This document shows positions 21,247 to 33,409 of a DNA stretch of 64,000 nt, piece after piece. The notes beneath the pieces were generated by a model that was not told the origin of the DNA, searched no databases, and saw only the letters and a list, made by a program, of their open reading frames with translations. This stretch comes from Coptis chinensis. Lineage: Eukaryota > Streptophyta > Magnoliopsida > Ranunculales > Ranunculaceae. Every line of letters starts with the position of its first letter. Position 1 is the stretch's first letter. Both the position numbers and the translations under genes were made by a program. Location of the stretch: positions 27,906,501 through 27,970,500 of the forward strand of contig CM027385.1 in assembly GCA_015680905.1 (NCBI GenBank), written 5' to 3'.

Positions 21247-22917
21247 ATGAGACTAAGGTCTGGTCGAACAAAAACACCTAACGTAAATACACAACAACAA
21301 CAACAAACAAGTCTATCTAGTATACCACACACTACACCTCTAGCTACTATATCACACACACCACCTGATACAATGGGGGAAGAAAGAGAGACTCCTCTCT
21401 CGGACTTCTACAAAGCCTTGAGCGATAGCCCCAAATCTTGCATCGTTCTAGCAGACCCAGCGGGGGATTTCAGAATCCCTCCAAATATATTTAATTTGTT
21501 ACCCGTTTTTCATGGTTTAGACCATGAAAAACCTTATCGGCATTACATCGTGGGATTGAACAAGTCCTAACAACATTCCACCATCCTACGATCGTACGGA
21601 ACAAATTAAATTAAGGGTATTCCCTTTCACCTTAGCCGATAAGGCGTCTTGGTTAACGCCCAAAGCCTAATTACGTGGACTCGTGGGCTAAACTTGTTCA
21701 ATTTGTTTATGGAACATTTTACCCACCCCTAAAGACGGATGAGATGCTTTCCAAGATTCATTTCTTTCGACAAAATCCTCATGAATCATTTTCAGAGGCT
21801 TGGAATCGTTTTCACCGACCGCTTATAGAGTGTCCACACCATAACCTAGCAAAAGACACGTTAGTTCGGTGCCTTTTCAAAGGACTTCAACATCACCATA
21901 AAGAAGTCCTTGACATTATGAATGGGGTAGTTTCTTAAGTAAAGGAGCCTCGGAGGCTTATAAATTTTAGAAGACCAAACTAAGTTTTAAATAATAATTG
22001 GGGGTAGTGATGATATCCCCCGCCAGCCTAGTTCTTCTTCAACAGTTAAGGCCGGTATGTTTGAAATTAAACACGATTCGAGCTTAAAACTCTAATCGAA
22101 TCACTCACTAAAAAGGTAGAGGCCATTTCAGACACAACAAAAGCCTATCCCCGTCATGAATGTAAATTCAAACCCATGTAGTTTCGGGTTGGAGTCCCGA
22201 GCATCCCGACTCCCATCGTCCTCTATAGCCTATGAACAGGCTTGTTCCATTAATAGTGAACCTAACGCACCTTGGAGACAAAATCCCAACTTCGGTTGGA
22301 GGAATAACCAACAAGTCACACCTCAAGGGTACAATAATCAATATGTTAGGCCAACGGCCTTTTAACCAAGCTCCACTACGACAAGGACAGAGTCAGGGTA
22401 ATTTTAATAATTATAACAACCAAGTGCAACCTCGACAAGGTCAAGCACAAGGTCAAGGTAATTATAATAATTATAATGCTAATAGAGGTATCGTTCGGTA
22501 AATAATAACTATCAAAATCCACCAATAAATAATTCACGGAAATAGTTCCGAATACCACCCGTGAACACTACACCCACCCAACCGGATCGCCTTGACACCT
22601 TCATACAAGTGAGCCAAAACTTTTCCAAACCATGGCTCAATCTAACCAACAGGCTTCTACAATCCGTTAATAATTTAACCTAACAGTTGGCTCAAGATAA
22701 AGCCCAACCCAAAGGTGTGTTTCCGTGTAACGCAATACCTAATCCTAAAACAACAAACACAGCCTTTGAGGTAACCGATAATACTAGTAATGAATATGAA
22801 AATGTAGGTGAGATAAATGCCATCACCACTCTCCGCTCGGGCAGAGTGGTTGATAACAAGGTAACTATGCCTATAGTTACCCCACCAAGAGTCCCCCTAC
22901 ACCTACTATTTTACTAG
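21247..22917 (+). pseudogene. gag of element B (frameshifted)
   Basis: ATG at 21247 starts MRLRSGRTKTPN. The capsid region carries ETPLSDFYKALSDSPKSC and FRIPPNIFNLLPVFHGL. A second frame (21675-21938) has the retrotransposon gag signature FSEAWNRFHRPLIECPHH. The zinc knuckle near 22180 is damaged compared with F, which has CX2CX4HX4C. Gln/Asn-rich low complexity (22370-22500) follows, then a frame (22687-22917) ending in TTLRSGRVVDNK. Gag packages the element RNA in virus-like particles. Several indels break the frame, but the order and length match F closely. Confidence 0.85.
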
Positions 22918-22919
22918 AT

Positions 22920-23625
22920 ACCGCTTAATAGAAACTCAAGAGCCTACCACCGTAGAGGTACCGGTTACAACACAACCTAAGAAACATAAAAGCCACAGTT
23001 AAACATCCAGTGATACCATTGCTAAATATAGACGTAAACCACCGTTTCCACAAAAATTAGCCATGTTAACTAGGGATACAAATTACGAGGAGATTAGGGG
23101 CGTTTTCAAGAATCTAACTATAAACCTTCCCTTCCTCGAAGCTATTAAAAGCTACCATATCATGCTAAGTTTCTTAAGGAATTGTGTACTACTAGGCGTA
23201 AGACAAAATATACCAAAAGACGCTTTTTAATGTAACAATTCCCAACCTTATCTCGAACATAATGGAATTGTTAAGTACAAGGACCCCGGTCGCCCTATCA
23301 TACAATGCACCTTAGGAGATTCCTATGACGACCAGCGTTATTAGACACGGGGGCTAGTGTTAACTTACTCCCATTTTATTTGTATAGACAAATAGGTCTA
23401 GACAAGCCGCAACCCACTAAAATGACGTTGCAATTAGTCGATCGGTCTATTAAGTATCCTAAGGGTGTAGTCGAAAAAATGTGTTGGTAAAAGTGCAGGA
23501 TTTCTACTATCCGGGCTGATTTTGTAGTCCTCGATACGTAAGTCGCTAACCACTGGTCTCCGATTATTTTAGGGCGTCCTTTCCTGGCAACTGCCAATGC
23601 GCTCATTAATTGCCGTGATGGTTCA
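22920..23625 (+). pseudogene. Protease region of B (frameshifted)
   Basis: After a gag-pol linker with NLPFLEAIK-like text, the aspartic protease motif LLDTGASVNLLP is read near 23337, followed by QPTKMTLQLVDRSIKYPKG and a Phe-Tyr-Tyr stretch. The catalytic DTG is intact, but indels around 23485 and 23530 break the frame. Retroviral-type proteases of this size cleave the gag-pol product. Confidence 0.8.
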
Positions 23626-24279
23626 ATGTCCATGTCTTTTGGCCATCTTGCTGTTGAAGTCAATGTTTTTAAAACAAGGACACAGTTACCCGATTCGTCT
23701 ATGGATGGAGAGGTTAGCATGATCGAGAGCTTTGCTCGAGATTATTTCAACAACACGTTCCCCGATAGTCATATGCCCAAAATTCTTTCCTTTGGAAAGT
23801 CAGACTCCAACATTTGCATTCCTACACTAGTCAATACACATATTAGTGATGAGGACGGGATAGATGACTTTCTCAAAGATGTAGAGGACTACCATAGTAA
23901 TGTGGATATGACCAATCTTGATGAGGAATTTGATGAGTTTCTTCGAGTAGGTGACAATTCACCCTATCAAGAACTAACTTGCACAACATCCACCTCGATT
24001 CCCCTCCTTCCACCCTTTCAAAGGAATCTCGAGTTTGCACTCGATCCTTTTGTTTCTCCTGTGCTTCATAATTTTTTAAATCCTCCTAGCAAACGGATAC
24101 TTCAGAAAGACAAACTACTTGACACCTTCATTTTCAAAATTGAGACAGTCCCTACACACACAATGAATGAGTTCGGTGCTAAAACCACATCCGATTGTGT
24201 ATGCAGTCTGTCTTTCTACAACTTATCCATATCCACCATATTCTCCACACCCATTCACTTTTCCACACTTATTTACTAG
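23626..24279 (+). CDS. Post-protease ORF with novel acidic tail (B)
   Basis: An uninterrupted 217-residue frame. The first about 60 residues (SFGHLAVEVNVFK, DGEVSMIE, YFNNTFP) match F's pol just after the protease. After LSFG the two part: F goes on toward RT, whereas B has an acidic stretch (DEDGIDDFLKDVEDYHSN, LDEEFDEFLRVGD), then a Pro/Phe-rich part and a stop. No RT residue is present. It may be unrelated sequence that filled a pol deletion, or a divergent linker of a non-autonomous lineage. I do not recognise the tail. The open frame contrasts with the broken frames upstream. Confidence 0.55.
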   Translation: MSMSFGHLAVEVNVFKTRTQLPDSSMDGEVSMIESFARDYFNNTFPDSHMPKILSFGKSDSNICIPTLVNTHISDEDGIDDFLKDVEDYHSNVDMTNLDEEFDEFLRVGDNSPYQELTCTTSTSIPLLPPFQRNLEFALDPFVSPVLHNFLNPPSKRILQKDKLLDTFIFKIETVPTHTMNEFGAKTTSDCVCSLSFYNLSISTIFSTPIHFSTLIY

Positions 24280-25559
24280 AACACCCACTCATTCAAAAAT
24301 TAAAAAGAAGGTGCATGATAGGTTACACAATAGGGTAATCCGACTTCCCTTTCATATCACTAGGTTGAGTCATAGGGAAAATTGGTGTTTGATTGTGTTT
24401 GGATATGTTTTTGGGATATTTATTTATGGAATGATCCACAACTATTTAGGTTGTTGATATATGATCAACTGCATGTTCATACATATGTTTTAGATAAAGT
24501 CTTGAGTATCGACTATAAACGACTCAAATTTCTGTGTTGGTGCATTTCCTTTCATTCCAATATATTGGTGAGTGCACCATTAAGGTAACCGGGCCCTCCC
24601 TATGGAGTGTGTGGCTGTAAGTACGGATCCTAAGTCCACGGTTCACATAGTTCACGTTTTCCACTCTTGCATGTTTTCTCGGATTTTGAGTCATGTTTCT
24701 CTATGGTGTGAATTATGTCTTTATTGCTTATTGTTTTTCCTTCTAAAAATAAAATAAAAATAAAAAATAAAAATAAACATAGTAATCTAGGAAGTCTCGA
24801 ATCGACTTTAAAAGACCCCATCGCTAAAACAAATTTTCTAAGCTTTGTAAAAAATTTGTTTGGGGGGGTGTTGTTAAATTTCGTACTAAAATGTTTTATA
24901 TCCCATTAGAGTTGCTTAGGCCATTTTATTGTATTACGATTCGGATTGACATAATCTATTAATTTAGATTTCATTCGTTCAAGATAACTTACGCCATGCA
25001 CGATTTCGAGGCGTTTTCCACTATCACGTATGTCATCTGAAGTCGGAATAGATTGTTTTATGGATCATTGGATAGGAAATTCTCTCCTGATCATTTCCAT
25101 ATCTCATTCGCAAAAATCGGACCGTAACGGCGGGAATTTTGATTTGAAATTCGAAAAAAATCGGAAAAATATAAAATTTCGATTTTGGGCTTGGGCCCAA
25201 CCCGCGCCCACCCGCGCCCATGGAGAGCGCGCTCGCGCTCTTACCTTCTCACGAACAGTTCATCGCGTTCTTCATCTTCCACCGCCATTAATGCCAAGCT
25301 TAAAGCTTAAACCTAAAACAAAAATCAAATAAAAGAAAACTAAAACAACCCACTAAAAAAAAATCAAATCCCAACCCCAATCGACTTCAAACACCAATCA
25401 AAACCACCTCCACCAATTTAACCCAACAAAAACCACCAAAAATTCAAAAATTTCGTGCTGCACCGCCACCACACCGCCAACACCACTGTTCCTTCAGTCG
25501 GTCAAGTTAAACCACCACTACCACACCCTCTACAAACCCCAAACCGTATTCAAATTTCA
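24280..25559 (+). other. Region between pol remnant and env-like ORF 1 of B
   Basis: Non-coding or decayed. A block shared with H lies at 24583-24650: CTCC/GGAG hairpin, then GTAAGT (24617-24622). A PPT-like run TTTGGGGGGG stands at about 24860-24869. GC-rich text with GCGCCCACCCGCGCCC lies at about 25200-25235, followed by an A/C-rich leader. An alternative hydrophobic frame (about 24382-24460) has no known family. Confidence 0.45.
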
Positions 25560-26699
25560 AATGGCTCAACAACGCCGAATCATACCGGAGCAAGTTTTCA
25601 CTGCCGACCATTTCGCCGTTTTACGGTGACGAAATGGCTAGTAGAGACTGGAATAGTCTTCGGTACTTCGACCAAGACTTCTACCATGAAGACTTGGTCC
25701 GACGGTTCTACAACACGAGGGGGAGTTGGAAGGGAGTAGGATTTTTGTGTTGGTGAAGAAGAAGAGGAGGGAGTTGACTACGGACTGTTATCGAGATTCT
25801 AGGCATTCCGCCTAGAATCAATCTGATGCCACTTTACGGGATCCTCGGTTTGACGGGTAGAGCCGTTGATGGGCGCATCTTGTCATCAATGGGAGTTACA
25901 ATCCAAACTCCCATTGTGTTCGCCAGCATCCTCGGGACCAACCAACTGGGCTATTTCGATTGGATTGGTCGGAATGTCCTAGGCAAGGACAAGGTCATTG
26001 ACATCGGTCCGACGCCTCCACGTCCTATGGGTACTCCAGAGCGCGAAGTATGATTTCTGCATCCCGGAGTTTTTGCTTGAACATTATTAGGGGTTCGAAG
26101 GTCTTTGGCACCTCTCCCCGTGCTTATTACTAAGATCATCTTTGAAGATGAAAGCAACTCCCGTGATCCGGAGAGGATTTACATTACCCCGCACCGTAAC
26201 CCGCGTATCTATAGGAGTGTGTCCAACAAGTTTGGAGGAGGGCTGAGGATAGAGAGGAAGAAGAAGAGGATGGTGGAGCCGGGGACAAGCAGGATGATTC
26301 GGAGGAGGATGAGGAGGATGGGACTTGCTTTGATACGGATGCTATCCGAGGTGTTGGTCGATCTTCGGCGCATGGCTATGCTTCATAGGGGCATCGCTTC
26401 ACTCAACACTCTGCGTGCAGACCTCGAACTTCGACAGCGCACCATTCATCACAACTTCGAGATCCGCGCAGAGGAGGGAGGATGAGAGATGGGAGCAGGC
26501 GAGGGCTGAGATGGAAGCCCAGCGCCAGTTTAGAGTGGATATGCTAGCACGCTTCCCACCTCATACAGACTCTGCCTCTGAGGACACAGCTACGAGGCAT
26601 GAGCGTCGTCGACGAAGGACGCACGGCTCTTTGGACCTTCCTCGAGCCCGTGAGCCACCACTAGAGAACCCCTCTCCACCGGGGCAGGCAGGTGTTTAG
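25560..26699 (+). pseudogene. env-like ORF 1 of B (frameshifted)
   Basis: ATG at 25561 gives MAQQRRIIPEQVF; the frame shifts near 25625 into MASRDWNSLRYFDQDFYHEDL, and later stretches are LYGILGLTGRAVDGRIL, APLPVLITKIIFEDE and a charged Arg/Glu-rich end with RHERRRRR. H (44821-45921) has the counterpart with the same APLPVL-TKI motif and acidic/coiled end. This is the plant Athila-type env-like or 'putative plant transposon protein' family; no enzyme motif or clear membrane anchor is visible. Several indels make it non-functional as read. Confidence 0.65.
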
Positions 26700-27534
26700 A
26701 GAGGATGAGGAGTGATAGTCGTAGTTATTTTTGTTTTATAAGTTGTTGTTTTATTTACTTTTGTTGTTTTTATTGTAATGTAACTTTTATTTCCGTAATT
26801 TGAATTTTGTAAGTGAAAGGACCTCCGAATCAAAATTTTAATATAAGGGGTTATTTTCAGTTAGTGTGCTTGTTTCATTTTGACCCCACCTTCCCAACTT
26901 GTTTGGGGGTGGTTTTATCATTTCAAGCTGTATTTTTTATAAAAAACCCTAGTGTTAGAATTTACTGCGGAGTAAGGTGAAAATATGGAGTTTAGGCCTA
27001 TCTATGATTGAGAATCATTGTAGGATGACATCTAGATTAAATAGGTACATTCAATCATAAAATCCAAATAAGAGATACTGGGTTTGAATTAGAATACAGG
27101 ATATGAGTTGTTTCCGTTTTCAAGTTTGGAAATTTTAGGATTTCCGGAAACTGCCGTAATTAGTTTTGGCAACTTTTCCGATCCATTCTAGCAACTTTAA
27201 ACCTATATAAACTTGATACAATCTATCCTCACAACTCACACTACACCTAAACTCCATCACTCACCCTTCACACCCGCGATTCCCACGTTTCGCCTCCATT
27301 TTCAAAACGCAACTTCGGGCGCCCAGCTTCTAGTTGAGCGAAGGCCACAAGACTACACTTCTGTCGAAAAATTTGCTCAGAGCGCCTTGGCAAGCCAAGT
27401 CAAGCGTGACGACCGCTAAGTTATGGAATTCTAAAATACAAAAGGCCGCGCCGACTCTTGGACGGACCAGAAAAATTCCAGTTTTTAAGCGTTGTGCCGG
27501 GTCGTTTTGCAACTATTCCGAGCGTAGTTTTGAG
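26700..27534 (+). other. Spacer and promoter-like region between env-like ORFs of B
   Basis: Contains a PPT-like TTTGGGGGTGG (26902-26912), a TATA box (27204-27211) and GCGCC-type repeats around 27370-27460. It is collinear with 213-597 plus 8425-9007 of A. No gene is seen. Confidence 0.5.
27204..27211 (+). promoter_or_regulatory. TATA box upstream of env-like ORF 2 (B)
   Basis: TATATAAA, conserved with 8541-8548 of A and followed in both by an ACTCACA/ACACTACACC stretch. It may drive a subgenomic env-like transcript (inference). Confidence 0.45.
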
Positions 27535-28460
27535 ATGACATCTCCCATAATAATACCGAACAGTCCTTCGAAGATTTGTTCCAAAGCACTACTTACGGTG
27601 CTTGGTTTCATGAGGTGATCACATACGTTGGTGGGAACCTCTTATGGTAAGACCGGCTGAACTTTATTCTCCAAAGACTTGCATCTTATTTTTATAATAA
27701 CTGCATTTTCTTTGAGAGACCGGATGGAGAACAAGTGTTCTCCATCACCATTGACGATGAACCAATGGAAATTACCAGGTTCTTGCTAGCATTTGTTCTT
27801 GGACTTGCTATGCCCGCTGAGATACAAGACCCATGGTGCTATTGGGTCGATAATATGCATGTCTATACTTATGAGTCCTTGCACGAGGCTTATGGGGCAG
27901 GCATTTTCCGTATTGAGGACCAAGGAGACTATAACGTTGCCCTTGGTAGCCTGTCCATGAACATAGGAACTGTTATGTTTTGGATTATGCTAAACATTTT
28001 AGGGGAATGGCGTTTTTCTTCTGTGAATGACGCCACTTGCAGCGTTTTCCTTGCTTTAGCCAATGGACGCCGGTTCTATGACCTTCCCAGGACTTTGATG
28101 TCTAGTTTAGCACGAGCCCATACCATGAGGCATAAGTACCTTCTTATGCCTGTTCTAATTTCAATGATTATGCTATGTTTCTTTCCCCGCTTTTTGTACA
28201 CGTTTCACGATTGGATTAAGGTAGATACGGTCGCGACCCACCAATAGTATTATTCGATCTTTTCCGCAATGACTTGGCATGGGTGGCGGATACAACCTCA
28301 CCAGGTTGCACCCTACACCCCATCAGACCAAGTGGCACTTAATAGGTTAGCAACCATAGATGATAAATGGCGTGAAGCCTGGCAAATTATCATAGCATGG
28401 CAGGACGCGAAGGAACCTCACTTCTTTATAGAAGTAAAGGATGACGAAGATGACGAATAA
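27535..28460 (+). pseudogene. env-like ORF 2 of B (frameshifted)
   Basis: Start MTSPIIIP matches A's MTSPIVIP, but a one-base loss near 27560 shifts the frame. The main stretch 27735-28247 carries SITIDDEPMEITRFLLAFVLG, YGAGIFRIEDQGDYNVALG and HKYLLMPVL. A stop at 28245-28247 is followed in the same frame by MTWHGWRIQPHQVAPYTPSD and an acidic end, DDEDDE. The protein is about 305 residues and has hydrophobic segments but no signal peptide that I can defend. Conservation between A and B over the whole length suggests that it was once selected. Function unknown. Confidence 0.7.
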
Positions 28461-28474
28461 CAACGGGAGTGGAG

Positions 28475-28609
28475 GTAAGTTTTAGTTCTGTTAGTGTCTG
28501 CTTATGTCCCAAGCAATTTAATTATGTTAACCCCATAATGGGTAGAACTCTTATAGAGTTGTGTCAGTTTTTATTTCCTATATTAGTACGTTCTAACTTT
28601 GTTTTGCAG
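28475..28609 (+). other. Candidate spliceosomal intron after env-like ORF 2 (B)
   Basis: GGAG|GTAAGTTTT donor; TTCTAAC branch-like motif 12-20 nt before the acceptor GTTTTGCAG|ATG. Length 135, matching 136 in A at the same place. It lies 15 nt after the stop codon, so removing it would not change the protein. Confidence 0.55.
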
Positions 28610-30289
28610 ATGTTCCTGAATTTCACGCGTTTCAATGGTATTTTTCCTACCCTCTTTATTTAAATGCTTTGAGGACAAAGCATGCTTTTTGTTTGGGGGG
28701 GCATAGAAACACGTGTAATTAAGACATCTGTTATTATATAGATAGACATAATATGCATTTGTTTTCTAGTTAAAATTTCAAAAATTTAAAAATATAAATA
28801 AATAAGTCATGCTATACACTTAGGAATATTGGTATTGTTTCTTTCTCCATGCTTTTAACAATCTAGAAGTCTCACATAGCTGTTGCATCAGAATAATTGT
28901 TAGAAACTTAGGTTAATACGTAGGTAATAATCTTTGCATCTATCTATAAATATATTACATGAGTATCTATGATTGTTAGCGTAAGTTTTCAAATCTAGGC
29001 TAGAGTACTTATTCTACAAATCCTGTGAGAATATAGCCTAAAGCCTTATATGAGCGAAACATTTGAGAAATGACACAAGGGAGAAGTAAAATCCGGATAG
29101 AGAAATCACACGTCCACTTGCTTGATCACTAAACCATATCCTAAGTGAGAATTTAGGCCGCTCTTTGGATCGATATAGCTAGAAATTCAAACCTATGAAT
29201 TATTTTCCGCTAGTCGCCACTCTGAGCCTTTCATTAGCCCTTCCATAAACCACAATTCCTTTACCCTGTTACAAAAAAAAACAAAATAAAAAAAAAAAAA
29301 AAAAAAAAAAAGAGAATAAATCAACCTACCCAATTTAGAATAAGTCTGAGAATAGAATGAGTGAAGAAAGAAGAAGAGAAAAAACCTGTGTAAACAAAAA
29401 TTTGTTAGTTGCTTCAGAAAATAAAGAAAAGAAGTTTCCATCCAAAGAAAAGAAAAATAGAAATAAAATAAAAACTCCAAAAAAAAAAATAGAATAAAAG
29501 GGAGTCAAAAGCCAAAGAAAAGAAAAAGAAAAATATGGCTAAGGATGGAAACAAAGTATAGAAGCAAAAGAAAATAACAAGGTTTTCTCTAAGTTACATA
29601 ATACGAAGACTCTATTATCTCGGACTTGTCCTTTGAATATCCATTTCCTTCCTTCTTAAACCACCTCCTAATCCCCGCAGAACACCTAATAAAGACCTCT
29701 AGCTCAATTAGGAATAGGTTAGTGTGATAGTAAGTGGGCAGATGTGTTTGATCGACCCGGCTTCCTTTGTTGTCATTGAGATTGTAAGGTAAAGTGTGCC
29801 CACTATACACCGGAGTAGCTTAAACTTGAGTGGAAAAATCAGAGTGTTGTTTCTTGACTATTATTGTGAGAACCTACTTAAGGACGCTTATTCCGAAGTT
29901 CTCTAAAACAAACCCGCTAAACATTTGATAGTACTACTCATTGTATATATGTTTATTGTAGATGATTGATTATTATGCATATATTAACTTAGGGTTTTGA
30001 CTGGTTATTCTTATGTAATTGCTAGAGAGATGTATAGATAGTTGAGCATGAATAAGGAAACAATAGTTTTATTTTCTTAGTCGCCAGTAGTATAGATGAA
30101 GTTTGTGAGTACCTTCATCGAAAACTCTCACGAGGTTATAACTCGTCCACTAGGGAATTCCTAGTGGTTTAAGGCCTTGTTGCATATGGTCAATGCAATC
30201 GCACTCAGCTAAAAACGAGATTAGGTAGAACTCCATTTTGGTCACTTATTCTAATTTCTCATCTTTGCTTGAGGACAAGCAAAAATCCG
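28610..30289 (+). other. 3' untranslated region of B
   Basis: Collinear with 10067-11717. GAGGACAAAGCA (28671-28682) and TTTGGGGGGG (28692-28701) form an internal PPT-like box. A poly-A run lies at about 29272-29312. No gene is seen; the minus-strand frame over the A-rich part is low complexity. Confidence 0.55.
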
Positions 30290-30302
30290 TTTTGGGGTGG
30301 TT
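30290..30302 (+). promoter_or_regulatory. Polypurine tract of B
   Basis: TTTTGGGGTGGTT ends at the 3' LTR start; GAGGACAAGCA (30271-30281) stands just upstream as in A. Confidence 0.85.
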
Positions 30303-31708
30303 TGATAAGAGCCCAAAACTGTAGTTTTAACCCCTTAATAATCATACTGTTAGACCAATTATGTGAATAATAAGTAAGAGTTAATACTGATTAAGTGTTT
30401 TTATGCATTTCAGGCTTCAAAGTCCATTATGTGCAGAAATGTGCCATTTTAGCGAGATAAAGGAGCAAAAGTCAGCAGAACTTCCGAATGCCATATCTTT
30501 GGACTCAGACCTCGGAATGAGGCCTACCTTATGTCAAAACGACCGGCTCGGAAAGAGCTTTGCAATGGTCCAAGCCTTGACCCAATCAGAGGAGCAGAAG
30601 TGGACGAAAAGTCTATGGAAGCCAACTGCAGCTGAAGAGGCCTTTTTGGACTGAAAGAATTGGGTTTTGGGCCTGATTCTCTAGCCCAAAACATGGCTCC
30701 AAGCCCATGCACGATTTTTGGATCTGGATGTATAAAAACAAAAGCTTGACTCAGTGTTAATGGCAGTCAATAGCCAGTAGTTAGAAAAATAGTAGATAGC
30801 TTAGAATAGAAAGTAGCCATTAAAATAGCTTCTAGATCTAGTTTTATTTAATTGTTTTTGATTAAGTATAGTTTCAAATCTAATTCATTTCATTAGATTA
30901 AACCTTGAATCTTGTTCTTCATTTGATTAGATCAATAAAGTAGTATTCTTTACCCATTTCGATTTTGTCAATTCCAATTCTAGATCTAATTTCAATTCCC
31001 TCGGCCCTTATTTCAATTTAGTCATTAAATTAGATTTCATTATTGTTAAATTAAGTAAATTTCAATGCTTTATATTATGTTTAGTCTTAATCTAAATGGA
31101 AATGATTATGAATGATTCAAGGCTAAACCTCCATTAGAGGGGGTTGTGAAGCCTTGATGAAAGCTTGATTCCGATTATCGTAGAGTCGTCGTATTTTCTA
31201 TTCCACTCTAGAGACGATTAGTTCACCATGAGAATGGGTTTAATTGTTCACATGCTAGTTATGAATTGGTAGAAATGCCATGTATAATTAGGGATTAGGA
31301 ATAACCAATTGTTTCCTGCGAAGCAGTTCAATTCGGATTACGACGATTCGTCGTTAGTGGATTAAGTTGAGTTAAGGTGGAATCAATCCCCCTCTAACTC
31401 CTTATCATAGAATCAACGTAGCATTCCCTTAGTATTCTGATAACCGACTAGTTGCATCTTGTGGGTAGTTGCATCGTAGTATAATTCTCTTCGTAAAACT
31501 CTCATAGACTTAAAAACGACTAGTTAGATTAGAAAACATCCATGCTAGAGCACTAGGAGTGGAACGAACTTATCTACTCCACTATATCTCATAGGATTGA
31601 GAGTAGAAATCTTTGATAAAGTAACCACGTAAAAAGTCAAGTTTAGTTTACTTACGTTGTGAATTCATCGTTCATTTCGTAGGTAGACTATTCATTTTAC
31701 TTTTATCA
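30303..31708 (+). repeat. 3' LTR of B
   Basis: 1406 bp, TGATAAGAGCCC...TTTTATCA, near identical to 19191-20579 and followed by CACAC. Confidence 0.95.
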
Positions 31709-32038
31709 CACACCACTTGGTGAAGTGAGCTCCTACTCTTCTGAGACGTGTAGTAGAGCCATCCTAGTTACGGGCCCAACTGTTCCTCTGAATAGGGCAT
31801 AGTAAACTATAGACCAAAAGCAAAGTTTTCAAAACTCCATACCTGCAAAAACGAATTTTGATTGCTTAAGCATACATTGCACCGTTTGCGCATGCATGTT
31901 AGGAGAGTTTTGGGGTCTTGCTAAAAGTGTATGATACTGCATTCAGGCACTTCTAGTATTAGCAAGAATAAAACTTACTCATGTAGGAGAGTTTGTCGCC
32001 CTAGACAATCTCCTGTTTCTAGTCCTCCATCTCTTAAG
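31709..32038 (+). other. Leader of H, second part
   Basis: Begins with the target duplication of B and continues the leader interrupted at 19190; its first 100 bases match, in reverse, 52700-52870. No coding region before the gag start at 32039. Confidence 0.65.
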
Positions 32039-33409
32039 ATGGCTGACTAAGTAGTGCAAGCTGAAAAACCTCTCTCCAACTTCTACACACCGTTGCAAGA
32101 TGGACCTCCATCTTGTATACGACTCACACCGCTTACAAGCGATTTTAGGATTCCACCGAACGTGTTCAATCTTCTACCCATCTTCCACAGGTTAGAACAC
32201 GAGTTACCGTACGAGCATCTATGCCGAATACATAAAGTATGTAATACCTTTCATCATTCGGGCGTAACCGACGATCAGGTTAAGCTACAAGTGTTTCCTT
32301 TCACTCTAGCTGGAAAGAGTCACGCTTTGCTTCTTTCACAGAAGGTCGACTTTTTTTATACATGGGAAAAGGTTGTGTTGTCCTTCATGAAGAAGTATTT
32401 TCCACCGAAGAAAACATAAGAGATAAGAAGCAAGATACAGTTCTTCAGACAGAGTCCGAGTGAGACATTTTCTGAAGCATGGGATAGATTCTCTGACCTA
32501 CTCCATTCATGTCCTCACCATAAACTAGAAAAACCCACTGTTGTCCAATGTTTCTTCAAAGGCCTTCTCCCAGAACACAAAGTAACCTTTGACATCATGA
32601 GTAATGTTATTTTTTTAGATGGAGGTGCAACCGAAGCTTTAACCTTTCTTGAAAACCAAGCTGAAAATAGTACCCATTGGAGCAACATAAACAATTACAT
32701 AACAGCCCAACCCAGTACAACTAAGGCTAGTGGTATTTTTCAGGTGAAATCAGATCCAGAAATCAAAACCCTAATAGAAACCCTCACAAGAAAGATAGAT
32801 GCCCTCACAACCAAACAAAAAGACCAAACCCTTCATTCTATCATGAGCGTAAATACCTTACCATGCAATTTCTTTCTAAGCTTAAATTATATAGATGCCA
32901 CCTGTCCCTTGATCATAAACCTATCATCACTTCAGCCAGAAGAAGTATGTGCTTTCAATGTACTAAATGCACCATGGAGACAACATCCAAACTTTGCATG
33001 GACCAACATTCAACAAAACCAAACACCACCAAGTTTCAACAAACCAACAAATACCTTAAGACAAGGACAAGGACAAGGTACCTATAACAATCAGAATAGA
33101 GCATTGGTTCCATCCCAATTTAACCAGAACTATCAAAACCAACCTATCAACAACCAAAGAGACTTAGTTCCTATTACACAATCAACTAGTGTCGAAATAG
33201 ATAAGCCCACCGAAATAATGCTATCTGTCATGCAATAGCAAACCCAGATCCTAGCATCCATGCAAAAATCTCTGAACTTGTTAGCCCAAGATAAAACCCA
33301 GAAAAGTGTGTTCCCAGGTCAAGCTATTCCTAATCCTAAACCAACAAACATAGCCTTTGAAGCAACAAGTGACATGAACGAAGCTAGAACGCTAAAAACT
33401 CTTTCTTAA
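32039..33409 (+). pseudogene. gag of element H
   Basis: ATG at 32039 gives MAD then a stop; the same frame continues with EKPLSNFYTPLQDGPPSC, FRIPPNVFNLLPIFHRL, TFSEAWDRFSDLLHSCPHH and a Gln/Asn-rich part (PWRQHPNFAWTN), ending in NPKPTNIAFEATSD and a stop at 33407-33409. The reading frame is held throughout with only three internal stops (32048, 32417 and 33236), unlike the indel-broken gags of B and F. No zinc knuckle is intact. Gag would form the particle; protease and RT that should follow are missing. Confidence 0.85.

Larger units (their letters stand above)
19191..31708 (+). mobile_element. Complete Athila-like element B, lacking RT, RNase H and integrase
   Basis: 12.5 kb with LTRs 19191-20579 and 30303-31708 and the 5-bp duplication CACAC on both sides (19186-19190 and 31709-31713). 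Removing it rejoins the leader of H into the text seen in reverse near 52860 (GGTAGCACACCACTTGG). Internal order: PBS, leader, gag, protease, an unusual tail ORF, env-like ORF 1, env-like ORF 2, polypurine tract. RT, RNase H and integrase are missing. LTRs, PBS and gag are of the same family as F, which could have supplied the enzymes in trans (inference). Confidence 0.95.

Noticed and set aside
24382..24460. Membrane protein fragment in the post-pol region of B
   Set aside because: A short hydrophobic frame in AT-rich DNA with no counterpart in A, F or H.
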